Source: a virus. From it: a DNA stretch of 20,568 nucleotides. Positions 13,435-20,361 of the stretch are shown here, piece after piece; the first letter of the stretch is position 1; every line of letters starts with the position of its first letter. The position numbers and the translations under genes are program-made. Below the pieces are notes generated by a model. It saw only the letters and a program-made list of their open reading frames with translations, made no database searches and was not told the origin of the DNA. The stretch is taken from IMG/VR virus record IMGVR_UViG_3300023116_003268, positions 1 through 20,568 of that record, one strand, 5' to 3'.

Positions 13435-14583
13435 ATGGCCAATAGAATACCTTTAATAGTTGACACCACAGACAGCAATAAAATAAAAGAATTGCCCTCA
13501 GGAGATAATTTACAGTTAACAGGTAACGACATAATTGGTGTTGTTAACGTAACAGGTAGTGGCACATTAACTATAACCAATATTAATGCGACCAACATAA
13601 CCAAGGGTGGTACTTCGCTCGCAGCAGTAGCCACAACAGGTAGTTACACTGATTTAGATGATACTCCGGTTAACATAAGTCATTTTACAAACGATAGTAA
13701 TTATCTTGCACAGGGTAGTAATATTAGTTTACTTTTAAATAACGCAGGTTATTTAACTTCTGTAGCGTTTGCAGATGTTACAAGTAAACCAACCACACTT
13801 GCAGGATACGGCATAACTGATGCTGCTACAGCAACCCAAGGAGCTCGAGCAGACGGAGCAGTACTAAGAGGTGATGATATATCCACTCTTAATAATGATG
13901 CAGGTTATATTACACTAACACAAGTACAAAATGGAGACTTAACTGTAGATGTAAAAAACAGCGGAGATCTAGTTGGTAGTGTTTTTGGACAAGATTCTAC
14001 AGTTTTAGTTGATGCTATTTTAAGCTCGATAAACACCACAGGCACAATACGTGGTCATACTACTCCTCACGTAAACGGAGTTTATGATCTAGGTGCTACT
14101 GATAAGCAATTTAGAAATGCATATGTAAGCGGTACAATAAATGGTAACACAACTGGATACCATACTGGAGATGTGAACGGAAGTGTGTTTGCAGACGATT
14201 CAACATTATTAGTAGATGGAGTAGGTGGAACTATTACAGGAACAATATCTAGTATAAACTGGATGGCAGCAAGTGACAGTTACTTAACTATTTCAAATGG
14301 TGGCTCTACTGGTCCGGGTCCTATACAAATTGTTGCATCAGCAAATTTAAATCTTTCTGCAGGCGCTGGACAAGTAATCAATGCAAACAGAAATATTGTA
14401 GCTGCTGAAGGCGTTACAGGTGATGTAATTGGCAGTGTGTTTGCAGATGATTCAACACTATTAGTAGATGGTGTAAATGGTGAAATACCAGGGTATGTAA
14501 AAATTGCAGATTTGAAAACAGCATTACAAGACGGTGCAGGCGACTATGCAGCATTTAAAGCATGGGTACTGGCAAACTTATAA
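13435..14583 (+). CDS. Tail-fibre-like structural protein with repeated GSVFADDSTLLVDG units
   Basis: A 382-residue protein. The N-terminus 'ANRIPLIVDTTDSNKIKELP' followed by 'GDNLQLTG' is a type seen at the start of tail fibre proteins of marine T4-like phages. The middle has beta-rich fibre phrases: 'GSYTDLDDTPVNISHFTNDS' and 'KPTTLAGYGITDA'. Three related units follow near residues 177, 245 and 329; the last two share 'GSVFADDSTLLVDGV'. The C-terminus (residues 356-382) is helical, from 'KIADLKTALQ' to 'FKAWVLANL'. It probably forms a trimeric fibre or tail accessory on the virion. It has its own late promoter and a weak CAGGA ribosome site, and is followed 11 bases later by another fibre-type gene. 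Confidence 0.8.
   Translation: MANRIPLIVDTTDSNKIKELPSGDNLQLTGNDIIGVVNVTGSGTLTITNINATNITKGGTSLAAVATTGSYTDLDDTPVNISHFTNDSNYLAQGSNISLLLNNAGYLTSVAFADVTSKPTTLAGYGITDAATATQGARADGAVLRGDDISTLNNDAGYITLTQVQNGDLTVDVKNSGDLVGSVFGQDSTVLVDAILSSINTTGTIRGHTTPHVNGVYDLGATDKQFRNAYVSGTINGNTTGYHTGDVNGSVFADDSTLLVDGVGGTITGTISSINWMAASDSYLTISNGGSTGPGPIQIVASANLNLSAGAGQVINANRNIVAAEGVTGDVIGSVFADDSTLLVDGVNGEIPGYVKIADLKTALQDGAGDYAAFKAWVLANL
13962..14490 (+). repeat. Three GDVxGSVFADDSTLLVDG-type repeats
   Basis: Units begin near 13962, 14167 and 14419. Units 2 and 3 match at 46 of 54 bases over the core by eye, with most differences in third codon positions; unit 1 is more divergent (GSVFGQDSTVLVDA). This points to internal duplication kept under protein-level selection. 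Confidence 0.75.
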
Positions 14584-14594
14584 CGGAGACATAA

Positions 14595-15308
14595 ATGGCA
14601 ATTCAAAGCATAAACATAGGGACTATTGCAAACGACGGAACAGGTGATGATCTCCGTGTTGCATTTAATAAAGTTAATGCAAACTTTTCAGAATTAGATC
14701 AAAGAATATTACCAGGGGCAGACGGACAAAATATAGGTGCTGGTACAGGAATTTTTTATGTAAAAGATACTAATTACTTACAATTTAAAAGTTTAGTTGC
14801 AGGTGACAATATTAATTTGTCTAACACATACAATGAAATAACTATCACAGCCGACGCTATAAGCAATATTACTTTTAACTCCGATGTAGGATCTTTAGCA
14901 TTTACTGGTACTGACGCTATTAATTTATTAGGAGGTCAAAATATTGACACTTCTATTTCAGGACATACTGTGACATTTGCAGTGGATGGAAACAATCTAG
15001 TTGTTCAAGATACATCACCTACGTTAGGCGGCAATCTTAATGCTAATACTTATAATATAAGTGGTGCAGGTACTATTACTGCTAGTTCTTTTGTAGGAGA
15101 TTTAACAGGTTTAGTGTATGGTTTAGACATGCGATACTATACACAAAATGTACGTGAAGCACTCATTGACACAGATTATGGGTCTATTGACACAAATACA
15201 CTAACTACGTTCGAACTTTTACTATATTTCACACCAATAGACTATGGTACATTTACAAGTCCAGAAGGATTAACATCAGACTACGGAACCTTTACAGATC
15301 CTCTATAG
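14595..15308 (+). CDS. Fibre or baseplate-attached structural protein
   Basis: A 237-residue protein. The N-terminus 'NIGTIANDGTGDDLRVAFNK' and then 'VNANFSEL' is nearly the same as that of the 2914-residue fibre, so both probably dock to the same kind of site. After this come beta-rich segments and 'VVQDTSPTLGGNLNANTYNI', a phrase common in phage fibres. The C-terminus has two 'DYGTFT' units ('DYGTFTSP' and 'DYGTFTDP'). CGGAG at 14584-14588 precedes the ATG. The stop is followed directly by a late promoter, and the last codons form the 5' arm of an inverted repeat that covers the ribosome site of the next gene. Exact virion position unknown. Confidence 0.75.
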   Translation: MAIQSINIGTIANDGTGDDLRVAFNKVNANFSELDQRILPGADGQNIGAGTGIFYVKDTNYLQFKSLVAGDNINLSNTYNEITITADAISNITFNSDVGSLAFTGTDAINLLGGQNIDTSISGHTVTFAVDGNNLVVQDTSPTLGGNLNANTYNISGAGTITASSFVGDLTGLVYGLDMRYYTQNVREALIDTDYGSIDTNTLTTFELLLYFTPIDYGTFTSPEGLTSDYGTFTDPL

Positions 15309-15331
15309 CGATAAATACATTGCAGAGGATC
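15297..15331 (+). promoter_or_regulatory. Inverted repeat that can hide the ribosome site of the 921-residue gene
   Basis: GATCCTCT (15297-15304) and AGAGGATC (15324-15331) are perfect 8-bp inverted repeats around a 19-base loop. The 3' arm contains the Shine-Dalgarno AGAGGA (15324-15329) for ATG 15337. The loop contains the late promoter at 15309-15317. RNA started at that promoter (near 15324) lacks the 5' arm, so only read-through RNA can fold. Confidence 0.7.
15309..15317 (+). promoter_or_regulatory. T4-type late promoter CGATAAATA
   Basis: Identical nine bases to the other late sites; the last A is 20 bases before ATG 15337. It is located in the loop between the arms of the inverted repeat. 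Predicted start near 15324. Confidence 0.75.
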
Positions 15332-15336
15332 ATTAA

Positions 15337-18102
15337 ATGAGTTTATGGACTAAATCGTCAGGTATAAAATTAGCAACATTACAAGAAAGACAAACTACTA
15401 CAGTAAGTTTGCCGCTTTCAGATTTATCAGCTGTTACTACTTTTATAAGTGGCAGCTTACCAGACGGTATGAGGTTAAGTGGTAATCAACTTGTAGGCAC
15501 TCCGTATCAAGTTCCTAGAGATACAAACTATAAGTTTGTTATTAGAGCTACATTAGGTCCGATCCTAGAAGATAGAACATTTGTAATTGAGGTGCAAGGC
15601 CCAGATAAACCTGTTTGGATTACAGAGGAAGATTTATTACCTGTTGGTTTAGAAGGACAATACTTTATTTTAGATAGTGCGCCAGTTGATTTTCAATTAG
15701 AAGTAATAGATGCAGACACCAGTGCAGGACAAACTTTAGAATATTGGATAGGAAGTAGAGACGGAGAGTTACCGCCGGGTGTACAATTAACGCGAGATGG
15801 TAGACTTGTAGGAATAGTAGATCCTATATTATCGTTAGAAAAAGATATTAATACAGGTGAATATGACACAGGCCCTTATGATGCGCAAGGAAAAACTCCA
15901 TTTGACTTTGCTGTTCGTCCCAATAATGGCTACGATAGTTATTTTTATGATATAACACTTTATGGGTTATCTGTACCGACCAAAACGCCAAAAAAATTAA
16001 ATAGGTTTTATCAATTTACAGTAAGCGTTAGTGACGGTGATACAATAGAAAAACGTACATTTAGAATTTATGTTGTAGGTGACGACTTTTTTAGATCAGA
16101 CACAACTATAATGCAAGTAGGAACAGGCATATTTACTGCCGATGTTACCAATTTACGAACTCCTATTTGGATTACTCCTAGAGATTTTGGTTATAGACGA
16201 GCTAACAACTATATTACACTAGTTTTAGATATCATAGATCCTAACACACTAACAGGCCTTGTTGCTTATAACCTAGAGTCAAAAAATGATGACGGGTCCG
16301 ACAGCGAATTACCGCCAGGACTAGCACTAGATACAATAACAGGTGAAATAGCAGGCTACACGCCCTACCAACCAGCAGTAACAAAAGAATACAAGTTTAC
16401 AGTAAACGCAAGACGTTTTGAAATAGATCAAGAAAATATTCAGTTTTTACAATTTGTTTTTGAAGACACACCTGTTAATTCGTTAAACTTGAAACTTAAC
16501 AAACTAGGGGAACACGCCAATAGAGCAGTAGGACAAAATTTTAATATAGATGGGTTTGCTTACAAAGTACAAAGCATAAACACAACTAACTCAGAATTTG
16601 ATACTGTTGTATTAGACAAAGTTTTACATAAAACATTAACCAAAGGTACATCGATTGATCTTGGTACAGTAAGTATTACTTCTACAGAAATAGCTGAAAA
16701 AGCAAAAACATTTACAATTAAACTACTAGGTGAGGTAGATAGTGTAATAAGATGGCTAACTCCTGAGAATCTAGGTAGTATAAGTTCTAACTATGTTAGT
16801 ACATTAGCAGTACAAGCAGAAACTACAGTTCCGAATGCAAGACTAATTTACACGCTAGAAAGTGGAACACTTCCACCTGGAATATCTCTTTCTTATGATG
16901 GCGAGCTGATAGGTAAAATAAACAGTTTTGGAACAAGTGATAAACCTGGATTAACAGTATTCGATAACCAACAATTACTACTCGATGCTAATACTACTTC
17001 AATAGATAGAAACTTCAAATTTACAATTAAAGCCCAGGATCAATTTGGTTACAGTGCTATACAAAGACAATTTAATATAGTCGTTAGTGATCCTGATGAT
17101 AAACTCTACAGTAATATTTTTGCTAAACCGTTTTTAAAAGAAAGCAGTAGGGTAGAGTTTTCTAATATAGTAAACAATCCGGATGTATTTTTACCAGAAT
17201 ACATCTATAGACCAAACGATCCTAATTTTGGACTTCAAACAGAAATAAAAATGCTAATGTATGCTGGCATAGAAACCAAAGAAATAAGTCATTATGTTGC
17301 AGCAGCAGCAAAAAATCATAAACGGAAAAAGTTTATTATCGGCGATGTAAAAACTGCGGTTGCTAAAACACCAGGTACAAATGATATTGTTTATGAAGTT
17401 GTATATTTAGAAGTTATAGATCCTTACGAATCTAAAAATGGAGACGTAAAGAAAAAAATTAATGTTGTAAACAGCAAACAATTAATTAATCAAGTTAAAT
17501 ATACTGTTGAAGACGAACTATACGATTCTGATCCTGCTACACTAAAAATAACTACAAGAGCAGAAGGCGAAGTAGATTTAACTTTTTATAAAGCATTGCC
17601 TATATTGACTAGAAGCGGTATAGTAAACTATCAAGTAGGAAGCACGTTTGATGTAATACTACAAGACAATTCAGTAGTTTCTGCAACACTAATTCCAGGC
17701 AAGCCTAAGACTATGAAACTTAGACCTACACCCGCAAACGTCATTACAGTTGACTCGGATGCAATAACAATAGACGGAGGCAATGATGTAGTTAGATACA
17801 TATCTAACATTAGTCATATGCGTGATGCAATCAAGGAACTAGGCGAAACAGAAAAAAATTACTTACCTTTGTGGATGCGAACACCGCAAACTGGAAGTGT
17901 AAACGAACTAGGTTTTGTAAATGCTATTCCATTGGTATATTGCAAGCCAGGAAAAGCAAGTATAATCAAAAACACAATAGATTATTTAGATATCGATTTT
18001 GCTCAATTTAACATGGATATTGATAGATATATAATTGACAGTACGACTGGCAATTCTGAAGAACAATATATCGTTTTCGCTAATTATAAGTTCAACATTT
18101 GA
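15337..18102 (+). CDS. 921-residue virion protein with Ig-like (He_PIG) repeats
   Basis: The protein carries at least four putative Ig-type modules, each marked by a 'LPPGxxLxxxGxLxG' turn: 'SLPDGMRLSGNQLVG' near 40, 'ELPPGVQLTRDGRLVG' near 143, 'ELPPGLALDTITGEIAG' near 323 and 'TLPPGISLSYDGELIG' near 511. Several are preceded by a W-(I/L)-T element (PVWITEEDL, PIWITPRDFG, IRWLTPENLG). The C-terminal third is different, mixed alpha/beta, and ends in 'LPLWMRTPQTG', 'PLVYCKPGKA' and 'FNMDIDRYI', a pattern I associate with baseplate or tail proteins of marine T4-like phages. Ig-like repeats in virions often make weak contacts with host glycans or join other tail proteins. AGAGGA precedes the ATG. 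Only its virion role is inferred with fair confidence. Confidence 0.82.
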   Translation: MSLWTKSSGIKLATLQERQTTTVSLPLSDLSAVTTFISGSLPDGMRLSGNQLVGTPYQVPRDTNYKFVIRATLGPILEDRTFVIEVQGPDKPVWITEEDLLPVGLEGQYFILDSAPVDFQLEVIDADTSAGQTLEYWIGSRDGELPPGVQLTRDGRLVGIVDPILSLEKDINTGEYDTGPYDAQGKTPFDFAVRPNNGYDSYFYDITLYGLSVPTKTPKKLNRFYQFTVSVSDGDTIEKRTFRIYVVGDDFFRSDTTIMQVGTGIFTADVTNLRTPIWITPRDFGYRRANNYITLVLDIIDPNTLTGLVAYNLESKNDDGSDSELPPGLALDTITGEIAGYTPYQPAVTKEYKFTVNARRFEIDQENIQFLQFVFEDTPVNSLNLKLNKLGEHANRAVGQNFNIDGFAYKVQSINTTNSEFDTVVLDKVLHKTLTKGTSIDLGTVSITSTEIAEKAKTFTIKLLGEVDSVIRWLTPENLGSISSNYVSTLAVQAETTVPNARLIYTLESGTLPPGISLSYDGELIGKINSFGTSDKPGLTVFDNQQLLLDANTTSIDRNFKFTIKAQDQFGYSAIQRQFNIVVSDPDDKLYSNIFAKPFLKESSRVEFSNIVNNPDVFLPEYIYRPNDPNFGLQTEIKMLMYAGIETKEISHYVAAAAKNHKRKKFIIGDVKTAVAKTPGTNDIVYEVVYLEVIDPYESKNGDVKKKINVVNSKQLINQVKYTVEDELYDSDPATLKITTRAEGEVDLTFYKALPILTRSGIVNYQVGSTFDVILQDNSVVSATLIPGKPKTMKLRPTPANVITVDSDAITIDGGNDVVRYISNISHMRDAIKELGETEKNYLPLWMRTPQTGSVNELGFVNAIPLVYCKPGKASIIKNTIDYLDIDFAQFNMDIDRYIIDSTTGNSEEQYIVFANYKFNI

Positions 18103-18105
18103 TAT

Positions 18106-18114
18106 CGATAAATA
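18106..18114 (+). promoter_or_regulatory. T4-type late promoter CGATAAATA
   Basis: Fourth identical copy; the last A is 20 bases before ATG 18134. The predicted start near 18121 coincides with the AGGAG ribosome site. It lies 4 bases after the stop of the 921-residue gene. Confidence 0.75.
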
Positions 18115-18133
18115 ATATGCAGGAGAAATAATA

Positions 18134-18694
18134 ATGGCTAGTAATATAAATTCGACAGATATTGATGCAGAATACCCAATAGCAGGTCAGGACAATGACT
18201 CACAAGGGTTTCGTGATAACTTTAGTACAATAAAAAACAGTTTAGCAACAGCTAAATCAGAAATAACTGACTTGCAGGATAATGCTGCAAGAAAAGATAG
18301 TGCAAATAATTTTGCAGGCAATGAAATACGACAAGCTGACTTTATAGAAGTCACTGAAAAAATTTACTCCACAGGAAACATTACTGCTAGCCAAAACATA
18401 AGTTTCGAGAATGGAAACTATCAAACCCTGCAAATTGGTGGAGACATTACTTTAACACTTGCTGACTGGCCGGATGCAGGTAAAATGGGTAGAATTCGTT
18501 TACAGATTACATCAAATGAAGACGGTACACCTAGAACAATAACATGGTCTGCTAACCCTGGCGAAATCAAAACAGGTACTAGCTGGCCTGTATCATTTCA
18601 AGTGAGTTCGCAAACTAATCCTGTAATTGTAGATTTTTGGACTGTCAACGGTGGTTTGATTGTATTTGGACAATATCATGGACTTTTTGACTAA
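18134..18694 (+). CDS. Small fibre-like structural protein
   Basis: A 186-residue protein. Its N-terminal part 'DAEYPIAGQDNDSQGFRDNF' and then 'STIKNSLATAKSEITDLQDN' looks like a more distant form of the docking motif in the two NDGTGD fibre proteins (polar G/D turn, then R-x-x-F and a helix). A short coiled coil leads into a beta domain with 'YQTLQIGGDITLTLADWPD', 'RIRLQITS', 'PRTITW' and 'VDFWTVNGG'. Such proteins are known in marine myoviruses as structural proteins of unknown position. It has a strong AGGAG (18121-18125) and its own late promoter. The following gene starts on its stop codon (TAATG), so the two are coupled. Confidence 0.75.
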   Translation: MASNINSTDIDAEYPIAGQDNDSQGFRDNFSTIKNSLATAKSEITDLQDNAARKDSANNFAGNEIRQADFIEVTEKIYSTGNITASQNISFENGNYQTLQIGGDITLTLADWPDAGKMGRIRLQITSNEDGTPRTITWSANPGEIKTGTSWPVSFQVSSQTNPVIVDFWTVNGGLIVFGQYHGLFD

Positions 18695-18930
18695 TGTTTA
18701 ATCCTCTAGTAGATTCTTTCAACGAACTTAGTGATAATGAAATAGAACAAAAGATTGTAGAACTATCTAGAAAATTCTTTATGTCTCACAATCCGGATGT
18801 ACAGACACAAATTTCTAACATATTAGAAATGTACAAGGAAGAAATGCGATCAAGACAAGCAAAACAAAGAATAAAAAATCTTGAACAAAATGGCGAAAAT
18901 GGTCTTGACAATCTGATTAATATCAGTTAA
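18694..18930 (+). CDS. 78-residue helical protein, last gene of the late block
   Basis: The protein is almost wholly helical: 'NPLVDSFNELSDNEIEQKIV' at the N-terminus, then 'ISNILEMYKEEMRSRQAKQR' and a polar end 'NGENGLDNLINIS'. It has no Cys and no membrane segment. The start ATG overlaps the stop of the preceding structural gene by one base, which implies coupling and shared late expression. I know similar proteins only as conserved hypotheticals of T4-like marine phages. A role as a small tail or assembly factor is a guess from position. Its last codons contain the -35 box of the next promoter and a weak 5-bp hairpin (CTGAT/ATCAG, 18913-18926). Confidence 0.75.
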   Translation: MFNPLVDSFNELSDNEIEQKIVELSRKFFMSHNPDVQTQISNILEMYKEEMRSRQAKQRIKNLEQNGENGLDNLINIS

Positions 18931-18933
18931 TAT
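18905..18933 (+). promoter_or_regulatory. Sigma70-like promoter predicted to give a leaderless message
   Basis: TTGACA (18905-18910) and TAATAT (18928-18933) are 17 bases apart. The -10 box keeps the key first, second and last bases. Predicted +1 is 18940, the A of the next start codon, which has no Shine-Dalgarno sequence. It would start the second early-type block. Confidence 0.5.
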
Positions 18934-18939
18934 GCATAT

Positions 18940-19461
18940 ATGCTAATGAAAACAGACGACTTAGGTATCCCACGATTCTCTAATCGAGATTTAATCGATA
19001 TGATCTATTCAGGTCATGCGGATAAAGTACACGTGGTGTTGTGTGATGCAAACGACGATGTTGACAAGTTTAACACAGCAATGGAAGAACAAGGCCTTCC
19101 TAAACTGCAAAAGTATATCCCATTAGATGTAGATCAAAAGACTTTTGACGGTGTATGTCAGGGTGAATGGTTTATGCCTGATGAATATAAACGCCTTAAT
19201 GTAGAAGAATATGTAATAAACAAATGTGAATCAGACATAGAACAACAAAGAGCATTTGCAGAATTACATGAATTTCACAGACGTGGTATGACGGACTTGT
19301 TACGCTATATGGTTTATCTTGTAGACTTTATGCGTGAGAATAACATTGTGTGGGGTGTAGGACGTGGATCAAGTGTAGCAAGTTATGTGTTATACTTAAT
19401 AGGTGTTCATAGAATCAATTCAATCCAATATGACCTGGATTGGAGAGAGTTCTTAAGATAA
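18940..19461 (+). CDS. DNA polymerase III alpha-like fragment protein
   Basis: A 173-residue protein. Its C-terminal 65 residues match the start of the bacterial C-family polymerase palm region: 'FHRRGMTDLLRYMVYLVDFM' and 'NIVWGVGRGSSVASYVLYLI', then 'DLDWREFLR', compare GPGRGS-x-GSLVAY and DLLFERFLN in DnaE. The protein stops exactly there. The PDFDxDF-type catalytic aspartates, which follow in DnaE, are absent, as is an N-terminal PHP domain. It therefore cannot be a polymerase. The N-terminal 100 residues ('DLGIPRFSNRDLIDMIYSGH') are of unknown type. The next gene has its own start and a perfect ribosome site, so a simple frameshift is unlikely. No ribosome site is seen before ATG 18940, which fits the leaderless promoter. 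Confidence 0.75.
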   Translation: MLMKTDDLGIPRFSNRDLIDMIYSGHADKVHVVLCDANDDVDKFNTAMEEQGLPKLQKYIPLDVDQKTFDGVCQGEWFMPDEYKRLNVEEYVINKCESDIEQQRAFAELHEFHRRGMTDLLRYMVYLVDFMRENNIVWGVGRGSSVASYVLYLIGVHRINSIQYDLDWREFLR

Positions 19462-19471
19462 GTAGTAATAT

Positions 19472-19480
19472 AAAGGAGGT
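19472..19480 (+). promoter_or_regulatory. Extended Shine-Dalgarno AAAGGAGGT
   Basis: A nearly full complement to the 16S rRNA 3' end, 7 bases before ATG 19488. It decides that start over the upstream in-frame TTG at 19440 and the out-of-frame ATG at 19481. It is the strongest ribosome site in the window and implies high expression. Confidence 0.85.
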
Positions 19481-19487
19481 ATGTACA

Positions 19488-19805
19488 ATGCCAATGAAAC
19501 AAACAGGACGTAAAGTATATAGATCAATGAATGGTAAACAGATCGATATGGATTTACTGAGACAACGTAACGAGCTTACTCCTGCTGTAGGTAATGCTAA
19601 AGTTAATGCAAGAGGCGACGAGCTAGGAGCAGGTGGTAAAATTGTTCGTAAAAGAGAAGATGTAGTTAAAGATTATTACGAAACACAAAGCAAAGTTAAA
19701 CCAGAAATGGCTGTCAAAAAGGATCAAGCTCAAAGTACTCAGCCCACTGCTGCTGAAATTGCAGAATGGGAAGAAGACGATGACGGAAACTTTGTGAAGA
19801 AATAA
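19488..19805 (+). CDS. Conserved 105-residue phage protein, highly expressed
   Basis: Starts MPMKQTGRKVYRSMNGKQID, followed by 'MDLLRQRNELTPAVGN' and 'KVNARGDELGAGGKIVRKRE'. It ends in a Gln/Pro/Thr-rich linker and an acidic tail (AEWEEDDDGNFVKK). The 'NE-x-x-x-AVGN-x-x-VNARGD' phrase is conserved in a family of T4-like phages; I do not know an established function. The basic first half and acidic tail would fit a nucleic-acid or capsid-interacting protein, but this is inference. AAAGGAGGT at 19472-19480 gives a very strong ribosome site. The gene ends 9 bases before the GroES-like gene, so both are probably made together. Confidence 0.8.
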   Translation: MPMKQTGRKVYRSMNGKQIDMDLLRQRNELTPAVGNAKVNARGDELGAGGKIVRKREDVVKDYYETQSKVKPEMAVKKDQAQSTQPTAAEIAEWEEDDDGNFVKK

Positions 19806-19814
19806 GAGGAAAAA

Positions 19815-20222
19815 ATGGCTATACACCTTAATAAAATAAAAGGCAAACTGACTGCTATTGGTAATCGTGTGCTTGTCACAGACATGGATTTTGGCGAGCA
19901 AAAGACTGCTAGTGGATTAATTATCTCTAGTGACGATGGTAAAACTAGAGGCATCTATCCAAGATGGGGCAAAGTCTATGCAAAAGGACCAGATAATGAT
20001 GATCCATATAATGTAGGCGATTGGATTTTGGTAGAACATGGAAGATGGACTAGAAGTGTGCTACTAGAAGATAACGATGTAGATTTAGAAATTCGCATGG
20101 TAGAAGCTGAAAGTGTTTTAGCATGGAGTGACATTCCACCTAATACAGGATTACGAATCGGTGCAGAGTATTCAGATGGCGAACATGCAACAATCGATCC
20201 TAGTGCATTTGTCAACACCTAG
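19815..20222 (+). CDS. GroES/gp31-like co-chaperonin
   Basis: A 135-residue protein. It carries the GroES pattern: 'GNRVLV' (16-21), then a mobile-loop-like 'EQKTASGLIISS' (28-39) comparable to ETKSAGGIVL in GroES, 'RGIYPRWGKVYAKGP' (45-59) for the RG-x-V-x-A-x-G strand, and 'VGDWILVEHG' (67-76) for the GD-x-V strand. The hydrophobic LII of the loop would contact GroEL. It is longer than host GroES (about 97 residues), with an extra C-terminal part from residue 106 including 'IPPNTGLRIGAEYSDGEHAT'. In T4, gp31 replaces GroES so that GroEL can fold the major capsid protein gp23; the same task is likely here. GAGGA lies 4 bases before the ATG. Confidence 0.88.
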   Translation: MAIHLNKIKGKLTAIGNRVLVTDMDFGEQKTASGLIISSDDGKTRGIYPRWGKVYAKGPDNDDPYNVGDWILVEHGRWTRSVLLEDNDVDLEIRMVEAESVLAWSDIPPNTGLRIGAEYSDGEHATIDPSAFVNT

Positions 20223-20361
20223 TCTAAAAGCAAAACTTAAAAAACTAGATGCTGTTTATCATATAACAGAAGATGTTGAAATGCGTTATAAGATAATGAA
20301 CGCAGAAGATGAAATAAAACAAGAACTTAAAAGAAGAGGCATAAATGACAAATCCATTTAA
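20176..20361 (+). CDS. Small helical phage protein overlapping the GroES-like gene
   Basis: A conserved-looking helical core, 'PSLKAKLKKLDAVYHITEDV' followed by 'EMRYKIMNAEDEIKQELKRR', is encoded mostly after the GroES-like stop. The start is uncertain. ATG 20176 gives 61 residues but overlaps the GroES-like gene by 47 bases. GTG 20203 or TTG 20209 would reduce the overlap to 20 or 14 bases and begin just before the conserved core. None has a good ribosome site, so coupling to the upstream gene is likely. The function is not recognisable. The 3' end overlaps the MazG-like gene by 17 bases. Confidence 0.65.
   Translation: MANMQQSILVHLSTPSLKAKLKKLDAVYHITEDVEMRYKIMNAEDEIKQELKRRGINDKSI

Noticed and set aside
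18913-18926. Rho-independent terminator at the end of the late block (CTGAT/ATCAG)
   Set aside because: Only a 5-bp AT-rich stem and no T-run after it; it also lies inside the coding region. I saw no convincing intrinsic terminator anywhere in the window.
19401-19490. A frameshift joining the Pol III-like gene to the next gene
   Set aside because: The following frame has a separate, very strong ribosome site at 19472-19480 and its protein has no polymerase motifs.
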